A DNA stretch of 64,000 bases. Source: Sordaria brevicollis. Taxonomy: Eukaryota > Ascomycota > Sordariomycetes > Sordariales > Sordariaceae. The position numbers were made by a program, and so were the translations under genes. Under the pieces are notes generated by a model. It was given only the letters and a program-made list of their open reading frames with translations, searched no databases and had not been told where the DNA came from. Shown in pieces: positions 11,128 to 24,488 of the stretch. Location of the stretch: positions 1,550,001 to 1,614,000 of the forward strand of contig JAUTDP010000011.1 in the NCBI GenBank assembly GCA_033439795.1, in the 5' to 3' direction. Position 1 is the first letter of the stretch. Each line of letters opens with the position of its first letter.

Positions 11128-14100
11128 GAAAATATTCTTCGTTAATTACGACCGTACCCTCTTTATTCGAAATATTATAATCGATATTTAATATTCGAAA
11201 CGAACGAACAAAGAAATTAAAATTTAAATTAAAAAGATATTTCGCAATTTAAAGATTAATACTTTTAATATTATATAAACCGCTATAAAATTACTTACGA
11301 TTGGAAATTATAAAATTATATTCAATAATATTATACGCGAATAGTATTAATAATATTAAATTTAAATTAAGAAAATCTTTAGCGAAAAAATATTTATATT
11401 TTTAAATATTATTATATTAATCGTTAAAAGGGTATTTAAGCAAATATCGCCGAATATATAAGGATGGAAAATATTATTTATAAAATAAAATAGGCGAACC
11501 CGACCGCTTTTATTATTAAAATATATTTATAGAAGAAAAGAATTAGCGAAGATAGGGGATTTTTTATAATAAAAATTATAATTATAAAGGTAATTAAAAT
11601 TCTCTATAAAGGATTCTTCCTCTAAGAGGGTGGCATATATATTTACGAACTATTTACCTTTTTAGCCAATATTTAATAATATTTCATTTATTAGGGTATA
11701 AAATACTTAAGGAAGTTTTATTATAACGTTAACGTCTATAAACATTATAATAAAAATAAATATAATAAAAACCGCTTTAAAAAAGCGAATTACTTATTTA
11801 ATAAAAATAAATCGCTAATTTTCTATACTCTATATAGAAAATACGGGTATTACGCCTTTAAAAAGAAAATATACCCTATTTTTAAAAAAACTATTGTAAA
11901 GGCTACTATAGAATATACCGAAAGGTTATATTTATTTGCGCACCGGAAGAACCTTAAGAAAAGTACTATATTAGAATTAACGGCGGTAAAGGATAATAAA
12001 GATATCGATTTCTTTAATACCCCCTTTATTATTTATATTATTATTATTCGTAAAAAAGAGTTTAAAAGCGGAAATAGAGGCCGTATTCGTAAATAAATTA
12101 ATAAACCTTTTATTAAACCGAAATTAACGGCTAAAGGCCCGATAAATGTATTTACAAATTTTTAAAACTCGGATATTCGGAATAGCGCCGGCTTAATTAT
12201 TACCGCTAAACCGGCTACTTAAAAAGAAAAAATTCCTACTCTTACTCCGCCCGCAAAGTTAAAAAATATTCCTTTATAAAATAATTAATAATCTAATTAA
12301 AAATATTCTATTAAAATATAGGGAAATTATACGAGAGAAGGAAGTTACTATTCGAATAGGAGGAAACTTATAATATTATAGCGATTTAAAAGCCGGGTAG
12401 GAATTTAAACGAGGATATTTATCGTCTATAAAGCGGTAAATATATTAGAATAAATTATTTAAAAAAAGGGAGGGCGGTTATTTATATAAATAAAAAATAG
12501 AATTTTAAAAACCTAAATTTCCGTATTAAAAAAGATTAAGCCTTTATAACGTTTAAGAATTAAAAAGAATTATTAACCATTTATTCGATTTATTCCCTTA
12601 TTAAAATATATAGAATATTAGAATATAAATAAGGGTTTCCCCTCCTCGAATTCTTTAAGGAAAAACACCCGGTAAAATATTAAATTATAATTATTAGAAA
12701 TTTTAATTTCTATTATCCCGATTAAGATTTAAAAAATAAAATTAACCCGAAAACCGAAAAATTCTTTATATAAATATAATAATAATGTATATAATTCATT
12801 ACCTTTAAAGGGGAACCGACTTATATAAGTAATATAATACGGGAAGAGAGAAATAAGATAATTAATTACGTATAAATAATATTAAAAATCGAAACCGAAT
12901 ATTAAAGGGCGTAACGGTATGAATAAACCGGTTCGGATTATTATTTTTAGGAAGTTTAGGTTTATATTAAAAGAAAAGTTAAAAAAGCGGAAGTAGAAGA
13001 AGGTTATAATTAGAATTTAATAAATATAAAAAAAATATAAGAAGCGGCGTTATAATGGATTTCGGTCCTAACGAAAATTAATACGAAAGAAGAATTAGAA
13101 TTTATATTCGATAAATTCGATAGAGAATTTATAAATATAATAAAGGAATTCGTTCTATATTAGAAAAAAAGTCGAAAGAAAAGAATAAAATAATAAACGC
13201 TAAAATATAAAATAGTAATAAAAAATATAAAGTAAAAATAGTAGAAATAATATAAGGAAAAGATATCCTCGAATTGGGTAAAATTCGTAGAAGTACTAAT
13301 AAAGAAAAGAAAGATTAACGCGAAAATTTAATAAGCAATATAATAAAAAGGCGTCGAAAGGGCGTCGAAGAATTTAAACGAATTTTAAACCTTCGAAAGA
13401 TAAGCCCGTACTTAAAATTATTTATTAATAAACTCGCCCAAATTCCTAATTTTTAAATAATACGAAGGAATAAAAAAAATCGAAGATTATAATAATAAAC
13501 CGAATATTTTCGCCGAATATTTCTTCCTAAAAATAAACGTTTTTATAAATTATTTATTTAATTAAACCCTTCTCTTAAATATTAGCAATTTATTATTTAT
13601 TAACGAATTAATTACCGAAGAGGATATTTAAGAAATTTTATTTCGGGTAATTCTAAATAAAATATTAAGCGTCGATTAATATTCGAATAGATTTTTAAAA
13701 ATTTATAAAAAATTATTCCAAAAAATTATAGCCGCTTTTACAATTATAAACTTTCGTTTTAAATATTTTTTATAATAATTTAAGAATATAAAAATAATCG
13801 TTTTTAAAAGGCTAAAAAAAACCGCCGTATAATAAAAGTTAGCCGGCGTATAAAGGCTAATTTTACTATTAAATAACGTTAGGAAAATCTTTGAAATATT
13901 CGTCGTTAAAAGATTTATTTAAATTGCGGAAGAATTCAACTTCTTATTAAAAAGTTAAATAAGTAATTAAGTAAACCGTTTAACCGAATTTACTATTTAT
14001 ATTATTACGGATATTATATATATAGTTTAAAAATTCGGAGCCGTTATATTATTAATACTTTTTAATTTTAAAAATATATTTAATAGAATTAATTATAAAT

Positions 14101-15333
14101 AATTATTATATACCTTATAGGAAATATAATTCCTATAATAAATTTTCGAATAAATAGCGAATTTTATTAATAAATAAAAAGGTTCCCTCTTCTTCGACGA
14201 TAAAATATTTACTCTTTACGCTATAGAAATTAAAATACTTTAAAGCTCCTCCCTTTCTTTAATTCTTTTTATCTTCTTTATTACTTTATTATATTATAAA
14301 TTCATTACGGTTAAAAATATAATTATAATTAGCTTTATTAACGATATTAATATTATTATTATAATGAAAATTACCGAAGAGAATTGTAAAATACTTTAAG
14401 CGGTATAGGAAATTTACTCCAAATAAGTAAAAGAAAGAAATATAGAATTCGAAGCGAATAAAACGGAATTAATATATTTTACGCGGACGAAGGTATTAAG
14501 AACGGAGATTTTTTAATTCGGGGATATTATATTTCGACCGATGGAATTAATAAAATTCCTAAGCGTTTAATTAAATTATAAATTTAATTATCGAATTTAC
14601 GCGGAGGTTATTAAAAAAAAAATAAAAATTTAAACGAATATATTAACCCGGTTAATTATAAAAATTTAGGGTTATTCCTTTATTCGTATAAAGGAAATTT
14701 ATATTAAATATCTTTAAAGTATAATTATATATAGAATTTTAACCTTCTATTAATTAATAAAAATATATAATAAACCCTGAAGGATAATAATCGGATTAAT
14801 TAAATATTAAATTAAATATTTAAGAATTATTACCGGGGTATATAAAGTTACGCCGGTATAGAATTTTAAAATGGAAATTTTTTACCTATTATTCGACTTC
14901 TATTTTAATAAACGGGTAAAGGTTTTCGAAGAGAAATTCGCCCGTATAAATTAAATTAAATTCGTCCGAAGAATAATAGCCTAAGTAATTAATTATATTT
15001 AAATAAAACGAATAAGAAATCGACTACTTATTAATAAACCGGAAAGTAATACCGCTAAAATTAAATAAGTAAAAGAATAGGTACTAATAGAGAATTTTAT
15101 AACGATTATAATAGGACCGCCCTTAATAACGGGTATACCCGTTTAATTATTATAGCCGCCGGAATTTTTAACCCTCGATTAAGAAATATAATTAAAGGAT
15201 ATTACGAGGAGAAAATAGGTATTACGCTATAATTATTAATTAATAATAATAATAACTAAATTAAGTCGGCGGTATAAATTAATAATTATTAACTTCGATC
15301 CGAAATTTAATAAAATTATAATAAAACGGTATA

Positions 15334-15347
15334 TAATTAATTAAAAA
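15334..15347 (+). repeat. Target site duplication of C4, left copy
   Basis: TAATTAATTAAAAA here matches TAATCAATTAAAAA at 22315-22328. That is 14 bp with one C/T difference, which RIP at a CpA would explain. It brackets C4 and shows that C4 inserted into C3. Confidence 0.82.
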
Positions 15348-15467
15348 GATTCTTATTCCCTAGCTAAATCTATAGCGCCAATATAATATAGGGTCCATTT
15401 CTAATTCCCCGTAGGATAAAACCGTAGGCGTTAAGTACCCTAGATAAAAACCCCGGTTATATTTCCC

Positions 15468-15499
15468 GGCGCGGACTTATCCGCGCCGCTTTTTCGGCG
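15468..15499 (-). other. Two alternative stem-loops near the LINE 3' end (C4)
   Basis: GGCGCGGA and TCCGCGCC (15468-15475, 15480-15487) form a perfect 8-bp stem with a 4-base loop. CGCCG and CGGCG (15484-15488, 15495-15499) form a second stem that shares bases with the first, so only one can fold at a time. The pair lies about 120-150 bases from the RNA 3' end, where LINE reverse transcriptases often bind their template. The binding role is inferred. Confidence 0.7.
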
Positions 15500-16652
15500 T
15501 TCTACGATTGCGGTATATATTTACCGTTAACGCAATTAATATCCGTCTTATCCCTTTTATTTACTATTATATTAGAATATTAAACCGTTCTACTTTCTTA
15601 ATCCGCTATTCTATCCTTTATTTATTATTACCTTCCGCTTTCTATTCCTTTACCCGTTTACCCTTTTAATTACTATTAAACCTCTTAACTATTAAACCTT
15701 TTTTTATTCCTTCTATCCTTTTCCTCCCCTTATTATAATTATATTTTTACTATAATTTATATTAATATAAGGATTTCCCTCTTTTAAATATAAAAACCCC
15801 TTATCCCTTAAATTTTTTTAGGCTTTTCCTTCCTTTAATAATAATAATCGATTCGAAATAACTACTCCCTATTAAAAACGCGCTAAAGCGCTCCGTAAAA
15901 TAATAAAAATTTCCGACGAAGATAAGGGTAAGGATTCGTTTCCTTTTCGCTTTTTTTCGCCGACCCTTATATTTAATACGGTTAATACCGATATTAAGAC
16001 TAATTTTAAATATATTATTAAATATTTTATTAATAATAAATTCTTCTATATATTAAAAAAAGGGTAAATCCTCCTTCTATTACGTTTTATCCTTACGCTA
16101 ACCTCTTCGAAGCCGTATCCGTATTCCCCCGTATTTCGTTTATACTTTTTAATTAATTAAGGCCCTTTTTTCCTTCCTAATTATCCTAAATTATAATATT
16201 TATTTAAAGGCCATTATTAAATCGATTTATTATATCCCTAATTACTTAAATAAATTACTATTTTCTATATTATTAACGTTTCCTATTTTAATTCGTCCTT
16301 AAATAAATTTAATTAAACTATTTAATATATTTTAATAATTTTACGTTATATAATCGATATATTTCGCGGTTTTTATAATTTCCGTAATATTTTTTAAAAG
16401 AAGGTCGTTAATAAAGACCTAATTAATAGCGAATTTTACGATTATTTTATCCGCCTCCGTATTATTATTAAGGAATTTATTAGCGCGATTCGCTTTTATT
16501 TTATTAACGATAACTTTATTAGTACCCCAAAATAGTTTATTCGCTATAGAAAGTAATCGGTTAACGATTACTTTTAAAAAGGCTATTATAATTTTTTTTT
16601 TTTTAATAAGGATAATTTAATTAGCAATTATATTCCTTTAAATAATATCCCC

Positions 16653-16746
16653 TATAATAATAGTAATAATTTGCCCCGTAGTAATAGCGGTAATTTACTT
16701 CGTAATAATAACGGTAGAATTCCTTCGAATAATAATAATATTCGTA
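16653..16746. repeat. 24-bp tandem repeat inside the LINE (C4)
   Basis: Units at 16653-16676, 16677-16700 and 16701-16724, plus a partial fourth, share the pattern CGTAGTAATAGCGGTAATTT. The 24-bp period equals eight codons. Sense translation gives a Thr/Ile-rich series and antisense an Asn-rich one. The same array occurs in C3 (about 23080-23160), C6, C9, C11 and C12. Confidence 0.7.
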
Positions 16747-19700
16747 TACTTTCCTATAATAACTTTCTAATAGAAATTAATTCGCCGGCTCTTCGTTTTA
16801 CCGGTTTTATTTTTATTAATAATAATTAGTTCGCTTAGCGTTAATTCGTAATTAATATTATACGTTAATATATTTATTAATTCGATAAATAAAACCGTTT
16901 ATTCGCCGATAATAATAAAATACTAAAGGTTTTAATTAATTGTAAAAAGAAGTAATAATTAAATAAATTATCGCTTTTATAGCCCGATAAATTCTTAATT
17001 AAATAGAAATCCTCCCCCGTTTTCGTTTTAGTATATTAATAAATAAAAGTAAAAGAAAAAGAAGAAAAGAAAATTAAGAATAGCGAGTAAATTCGTTTTA
17101 CCACTCCCCTTTTAATTCGATTATTAAATAATATTTATTTAATCGTTTTAATTAAAGTATTTATAATAGGATTCTTTCGGCTTTAATTCTATTATTTAAA
17201 TAAATTTAGAATTATTCTTACGTTTACGGTTAATCGGTTATTATAAATTATATATTTATTATCCGGAAATATTCGAATATAATATAATAGAACGTTTCCC
17301 GTCTTAATTTATATAAATAAATAGGAGTATCGATATTAGGGATTCTCTTTTAGAAAAGGAAAACTTTAATGCCGATTATTTCTATTTTCGCTTAAACGAG
17401 GAGGGAACTTTTCGCTTTCGTTAATAAATAATAATTTTTATCGTTTTCCGAAGGTTGGGTTTTCTTCCGCTTCTTCTTTTTTTAACTAATTATATACTAT
17501 TTTATTATAGTATTATTAAATTTCGGGTCGAAGTTAATAATTATAAATTTATACCGCCGATTTAATTTAGCTACCGTTATTATTAATTAATAATTATAAT
17601 ATAATACTTATTTTCTCTTTATAGCGTCCTTTAATTATATTTTTCGATTAAAGGTTAAAGGTTTTAGCGGTTATAATAATTAAATAAATATACCTATTGC
17701 TAAGGGCAATCCTATTATAATCGTTATAAAGTTTTCTATTAATATTTATTCTTCTATTTATTTAATTTTAGCGGCATTACTTTCTGGTTTATTAATAAAT
17801 AATCGACCTTTTATTCATTTTATTTAAATATAATTAATTACTTAGGTTATTATTCTTCGGACGAATTTAATTTAATCTATACGGGCGAATTTCTCTTCGA
17901 AAACCTTTATTTATTTATTAAAATAGAAATCGAATAGCGGGTAAAAAGTTTCTATTTTAAAGTTCCGTACCGGCGTAATTTTATATACCCCGGTGACGAT
18001 TTTTAAATATTTAATTTAATATTTAGTTAATTCGATTATTATCTTTCGGGGTTTATTATATATTTTTATTAGTTGGTAGAAAATTAAAACTTTATATATA
18101 ATTGCGCTTCGAATATATTTAATATAAATCTCTTTTATACGAACGAAAAAATAATTCTAAATTTTTATAATTAATTAAATTAATATATTCGTTTGAATTT
18201 TTATTTTCTTTTTAATAATTTCCGTATAAATTTAATAATTAAATTTATAATTTAATTAAATATTTAAGAATTTTATTACTTCCGTCGGTCGAAGTATAAT
18301 ATTTTTAAATTAAAAAATTTCCGTTCTTAATACCTTCGTCCGCGTAAAATATATTAATTCTATTTTATTCGCTTCGAATTTTATATTTTTTTCCCTTATT
18401 TATTTGGAATAAATTTCTTATATTATTTAAAATATTTTATAATTCTCTTCGGTAATTTTCGCTACAGTAACGATATTAATATTATTAGCGAAGCCGATTA
18501 TAATTATATTCTTAATTATAATTAATTTATAATATAATAGAATAATAAAAAGGATAAAAAGAATTAAAGAAAGGGGGGAACCCTAAAGTATTCCGGCTTC
18601 TATAGCGTAGGGAGCGGATATTTCGTCGTCGAAGAAGAGGGAATTTCTTTATCCGTTAACGAAATTCGCTATTTATTTAAAAATTTATTATAAGAATCGT
18701 ATTTTTTATAAAGTATATAATAATTACCTATAATTAATTTTATCGAATATATTTTTAAAATTAAAGAGTATTAATAATATAATAGCCCCGAATTTTTAAA
18801 TTATATATATAATATTTATAATAATATAAATAGTAAATTTAATTGAACGGCCTACCTAATTACTTATTTAACCCTTTAATAGGAAGTTGAATTCTTCCGC
18901 GGTTTAAATGAATTTTTTAACGACGAACGCTTTGAAGATTTTCCCAACGTTATTTAATAGTAAAATTAGCTTCTATACGCCGGTTAACTTTTATTATATA
19001 GCGGTTTTTTTTAATTTTTTTAAAAATAATTACTTTTACGTTCTTAAACCGTTATAGGAAGTATTTAAAACGAAAATTCGTAATTATAAGAGCGGTTATA
19101 ACCTTTTGGAATAATTCCTTATAAATCTTTAGAAATTTATTCGAATATTAATCGACGCCTAGTATTTTATTTAGAATTATTCGAAATAAAATTTCTTAAA
19201 TATTTTCTTCGGTAATTAATTCGTTAATAAGTAATAAATCGTTAATATTTAATAAAAGGGTTTAATTAAGTAAATAACCCGTAGGGATATTTACTTTTAG
19301 GAAGAAATATTCGGCGAAAATATTTACTTTATTACTATAATCTTCGATTTCTTTTATTCTTTTATATTATTTAAAAGTTAAAAATTTGGGCGGGTTTATT
19401 AGTAAATAACTTTAAGTACGGGCCTATTTTTCGAAGGTTTAAAATTTATTTAAATTCTTTAACGCTTTTTCGACGCTTTTTTACTATATTATTTATTAAA
19501 TTTTTATATTAATTTTTCTTTTCTTTATTAATACTTTTACGAATTTTATTTAATTCGAGGATAGTTTTTCCTTATATTATTTTTATTACTTCCGCTTTAT
19601 ATTTTTCGTCGCTATTTTATATTCTAACGTTTATTATTTCGCTCTTTTCCTTCGACCTTTTTTCCAATATAAGACGAATTCTTCTATTATATTTATAAAT

Positions 19701-22314
19701 TCTCTATCGAATTTATTGAATATAAATTTTAATTCCTCTTTCGTATCGATTTTCGCCGGGACTGAAATCCGTTATAATACCGCTTTTTATACCTTTTCTA
19801 TATTTATTAAATTCTAATTATAATTTTCCTCTATTTCCGCTTTCTTAACTTTTTTTCTAATATAAATTTAAATTTTTTAAAGATAATAATCCGAGCCAAT
19901 TTATTCGTACTATTATACCCTTTAATATTCGGTTTCGATTTTTAATATTATTTATATATAATTAATTATTTTATTTCTCTTTTCCTATATTACGTTATTT
20001 ATATAGGTCGGTTCCCTTTTAAAGGTAATAAGCCGTATACGTTATTATCGTATTTATATAAAGAGTTTTTCGGCTCCCGGGTTAATTTTATTTTTTAAAT
20101 CCTAATTAGGATAATAGAAATTAAAATCTCTAATAATTATAATTTAATATCTTACTAAGGGTTTTTCTTCGAGGAATTCGAGGAGGGGAGATTTTTATTC
20201 GTATTTTAATATTCTATACGTTTTAATAAAGGAATAAATTAAATAGACGGTTAATAGTTCCTTTAAATTTTTAAACGTTATAAAAGCCTAATTCCTTCTA
20301 ATATAGAAATTTAAATTTTTAAAGTTCTATTTCTTATTTATATAAATAACCGCCCTCCCTTTTTTTAAATAATCTACCTTAATATATTTATTACCTTATA
20401 AATAATAAATATCCTTATTTAAATTCTTATTCGGCTTTTAAATCGCTATAATATTATAAATCTCCTCTTATTCGAATAATAATTTCCTTCTTTCGTATAA
20501 TTTCCCTATATTTTAATAGAATATTTTTAATCGGATTATTAATTATTTTATAAAAAAATATTTTTTAACCCTGCGGGTAAAATAGGAACGGGAGTTTTTT
20601 CCTTTTAAGTAACCGGTTTAACGGCGGTAATTAAATTAGCGCCGCTCCGAATACCCGAATTTTAAAAATTCGTAAACGTATTTATTAGGCCTTTAATTAT
20701 TAATTTTAATTTAATAAAAGGTCCGTTAATTTATTTACGGGTATAGCCTTTATTTCCGCTTTTAAATTCCCTTTTACGAATAATAATAATATAGGTAATA
20801 AAGGGGGCGTTAGGGAAATCGATATCCCCGTCGTCTTTTATTATTATTAATTTTAATATAATATTTTTTTTAGGGTCCTTCTAGTATATAAATGAACGTA
20901 GCCTTTCGGCGTACTTTATAATAGCCTTCGTAATAACTTTCTTAAAAATAGGGTATACCTTTTTTTCGAAGGTATAATATCTATACTTTTTATATAAAAT
21001 ATAGAAGATTAGCGATTTATCTTCATTAAACGGGTAATTCGCTTTTCTAAAGTAGTTTTCATTATATTTATCTTTACTATAACGTTTATAAATATTAACG
21101 TTATAATAAAATTTCCCTAAATATCCTACGCCCTAATAAATAAAATATTATTAAATATTAATTAAAGAAGTAAACGGTTCGCAAATATATATACCGCCCT
21201 TTTAAAGGAAAAATCCTTTATAAAGAATTTCGGCTACTTTTATAATCGTAACCTCTATTATAAAAAATCCCCTATTTTCGTTAATTCTCTTCTTCTATAA
21301 GTATATTTTAATAATAGAAATAATCGGATTCACTTATTATATTTTATAAATAATATCCTTTATCCTTATATATTCGGCGATATTCGCTTAAAGGAACCCT
21401 TTAATAATTAACGTAGTAATATTTAAAGATACGAACGCTTTTTCGTTAAAAATTTTCTTAGCCTAAATTTAATATTATTAATATTATTCATATATAACGT
21501 TATCGAATATAATTTTATAATTTCTAATTATAAATAATTTCGTAGTGGCTCGTACGATATTAAAAATACTAATTTTTAAATCGCGAAATATTTTTTTAAT
21601 TTGGGTTTTAATTTCTTCGTTCGTTTATTTCGAATATTAAATATCGATTATAATACTTCGGATAAAGAAAGTATAATCGTAATTAACGGGGAATATTTTC
21701 GAAGGGGGGATAATAATTATAATATATTAGGGGATAAACCTAATTTTAAAAAAAACGTCCTTTATAATTCCGGCCTATATTTTCAATGCTTTTTTAATAT
21801 TCTTCTATAATTCTTATAGGATTATTTTCTTTAAATCGTTAAAATCCTTCTTAATAATAATTTAATCGTTATTAATTTTATTAATTTTAAAGCGTATTAT
21901 TTTATTTTTCTTCGCGAGGATTTTCGTATATTTGTTAAATAATTTACGAACCTAATTGTAATTTTCGAATAAAATAGCGTTATAATCCGAAGATTTATTC
22001 GCTTTAACGATAAATTTCTTTATAATTTCGTCGTCCTTTTACGTTTTTTCCAAAATCTTCGCGGCGTATATTATATTAAAGTTATTATAAATTAAAAATC
22101 CTATAAACGGGTTGTAAACGTTATTTTTAAATTTATAATTATTATTATTAATCGTTATCGGTAGTAATAATATATCGTCGTTATTATATTCGTTACGGGA
22201 TATCGTAAGGGATGTAAAAGACCCTCCTAAATCGATTCCCGTTATCGGTTTTCGTTTTGGAGCGCTCCTCGACCAGAAATCGGCGTTTCCGGTTCCAAAG
22301 CAGTTTTTTAATTC

Positions 22315-22328
22315 TAATCAATTAAAAA
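22315..22328 (+). repeat. Target site duplication of C4, right copy
   Basis: This is the partner of 15334-15347. The sequence that follows resumes C3 without loss. Confidence 0.82.
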
Positions 22329-24475
22329 AAGAAAAAGTAGAAGAGAATTTAACCTTCGGAAAATAATAAAAATAATTATTTATGAACGAAAACGAAGAAT
22401 TCCCTCTTTATTTAAGCGAAAACGGAAGTAATTAACCTTAGGGCCTTCCTTTTCTAAAGGAAAATCCTTAATATCGATACCCCTATTTATTCGTATAGAT
22501 CGGGACGAAAAACGTTCTATTATATTACGTTCGAATATTTCTAGATAATAAATATATAATTCGTAATAACCAATTAATTATAAACGTAAGAATAATTCTA
22601 AATTTATTTAAACGATAGAATTAAAACCGAAAGAATTTTATTATAAGTATTTCGGCTAAGACGATTAAATAAATACCGTTTAATAATCGAATTAAAAGAA
22701 GAACGGCGAAACGAATTCGTTCGTTATTCTTAATTTTCTTTTCTTCCTTTTCTTTTATTTTTATTTATTAATATATTAAAACGAAAACGGGGGGAGGATT
22801 TCTATTTAATTAAGAATTTATCGGGCCGCGAAAGCGATAACCTATTTAATTATTATTTTTTCTTATAATTAATTAAAACTTTCAATATTTTATTATTATC
22901 GGCGAATAAATAATTTTATTTATCGAATTAACGAATATATTAGCGTATAATATTAATTATAAATTAATACCAATCGAATTAATTATTATTAATAGGAATA
23001 GGATTGGTAGGACGAATAGTTAGCGAATTAATTTCTATCGGGGAATTATTATAAAACGGTATACGAATATTATTACTACTCTAAAGAATTCTACTGCTAT
23101 TATTATAAAATAAATTACCGTTATTATTACGGAATAAATTATTATTATTATTATAGGGGATACTACCTGAAAGAATATAACCGCCGATTAAATTATCCTT
23201 ATTAAAAAAGAGGAATTCGCAATAACCTTTTTAAAGGTAATTATTAATTAACTACTTTTTATAACGAATAAATTACTTTAGGGTATTAATAAAACCGTTA
23301 TTAATAAGGCGAAAGCGAATCGCGCCGGTAAATTCCTTAATAATAATATAAAAACGGATAAAATAATCGTAGAATTCGCTATTAATCGGGTTTTTAATAA
23401 CGACCTTCTTCTAAAAAGTATTACAAAAATCGTAGAAACCGCGAAGTATATTAATTATATAATGCGAAATTATTAAAATATATTAAATAATTTAATTAAA
23501 TTTATTTAAAAACGAATTAAAATAAAAAACGTTAATAATATAGAAAATAATAATTTATTCGGGTAATTAAGGATATAATAAATTAATTTAATAATAACCT
23601 TTATATAAATATTATAATTTAAAACGGTTAGGAAAATAAGAAGGGCTTTAATTAATTAAAAAATATAAGCGAAATATAAAGGAATACAAATACGGTTTTA
23701 AAGAAATTAATATAAGGATAAAATATAACGGAGGGAAAATTTACCCTTTTTCCAATATATAAAAGAATTTATTATTAATAAAACGTTTAATAATACGTTC
23801 GAAATTAATTTTAATATCGGTATTAATTATATTAAATATAAAAATCGGCGAAGGAGGGCGAAGGGGAAACGAATTTTCGCCTTTATTTTCGTTAAAAGTC
23901 TCTATTATTTTATAGAGCGCCTTAACGCGTTTTTAACGGGGAATAATTATTTCGAATCGATTATTATTATTATTAAAGGAAGGAAAAATTTAAAAAGGTT
24001 TAAGGGATAGGGGGTTTTTATATTTAAAGGAAGGAAGTCCTTACGTTAATATAAATTATAATAGAAACGTAATTATTATAAGGGGAGAAGGAGGATAAAA
24101 AAAATAAAAGAAAATTTAACGGTTAAAAAATTTAATAGCGGTTAAAAAAGTAAACGAATAAAAAAATAAAAAGCGGAAAGCGGTAATAAATAAAAGGATA
24201 GGACGGTAAATTAAGAAAATAGAACGGTTTAATATTTTTACGCAATAGTAAATAAAAGGGATAAGACGGATATTAATCGCGTTGGCGGTAAGTATGTATT
24301 ATAATTGTAGAACGCTAAAAAAGCGGCGTAGATAAGTCCGCGCTAGGAATTATAGCCGGGGTTTTTATCCGGAGCGTTTAACGCTTATAATTTCATCCTA
24401 TAGAGAATTAGAGATGGACCCTATACTATATTAGCGCTATAGATTTAGCTAGGGAATAAGAATCTTACTTACTTT
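22329..24475 (+). mobile_element. LINE copy C3, second segment (downstream region, 3' end and tail)
   Basis: It continues C3 from LINE position ~4821 to the 3' terminus (TTTAGCTAGGGAATAAGAATC, 24444-24464) and a CTTACTTACTT tail ending at about 24474. The tail of tetranucleotide repeats and the short flanking duplication fit target-primed reverse transcription. Within it, 23282-23473 is a 64-codon stretch free of stops in the sense direction (starting GINKTVINKAKANRAGKF), part of a possible third ORF or ORF2 extension. Confidence 0.9.
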
Positions 24476-24488
24476 TCCTATTCCGCCT
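24476..24488 (+). repeat. Target site duplication of C3, right copy
   Basis: TCCTATTCCGCCT is identical to 10493-10505. C2 resumes directly after it. Confidence 0.85.

Larger units (their letters stand above)
10527..15347 (+). mobile_element. LINE copy C3, first segment (5' end to the region after RT)
   Basis: It starts with the best-preserved 5' terminus in the window (GCTTTGGAACCGGAAACGCC) and covers LINE positions 1 to ~4821: ORF1, the endonuclease and the reverse transcriptase. The poly-C tract here has 10 C (11118-11127). Its RT catalytic region reads SFINDINI at about 14328-14352, where the family expects FADD. It is interrupted by C4 and resumes at 22329. Both segments together give about 6,965 bp, the full family length. 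Confidence 0.92.
15348..22303 (-). mobile_element. LINE copy C4, full length
   Basis: The 3' end is on the left: CTTA-type tail, then GATTCTTATTCCCTAGCT. The 5' end is on the right: CGGTTCCAAAGC at 22290-22301. Length is about 6,955 bp. In the sense direction it holds the 5' leader, ORF1, a poly-C tract (six G on this strand, 21704-21709), ORF2, a downstream region and the 3' stem-loops. No frame is intact, and the small open frame at 21601-21810 is antisense chance. The extra bases TTTTTTAATTC (22304-22314) sit between its 5' end and the target duplication. Confidence 0.93.

Noticed and set aside
16610..16890. Asn-rich antisense ORF in the LINE downstream region
   Set aside because: It is open for about 90 codons in C4, but it is mostly the 24-bp repeat and AAT-rich sequence. 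RIP can make almost any frame look rescuable, so this alone does not support a gene.
21601..21810. 69-codon plus-strand frame
   Set aside because: It is antisense to ORF1 in C4 and spans the poly-C/poly-G site. Other copies do not keep it open.
24460..24475. Telomere-like repeat
   Set aside because: The CTTACTTACTT run is the LINE 3' tail and recurs at every 3' end. It is not TTAGGG.
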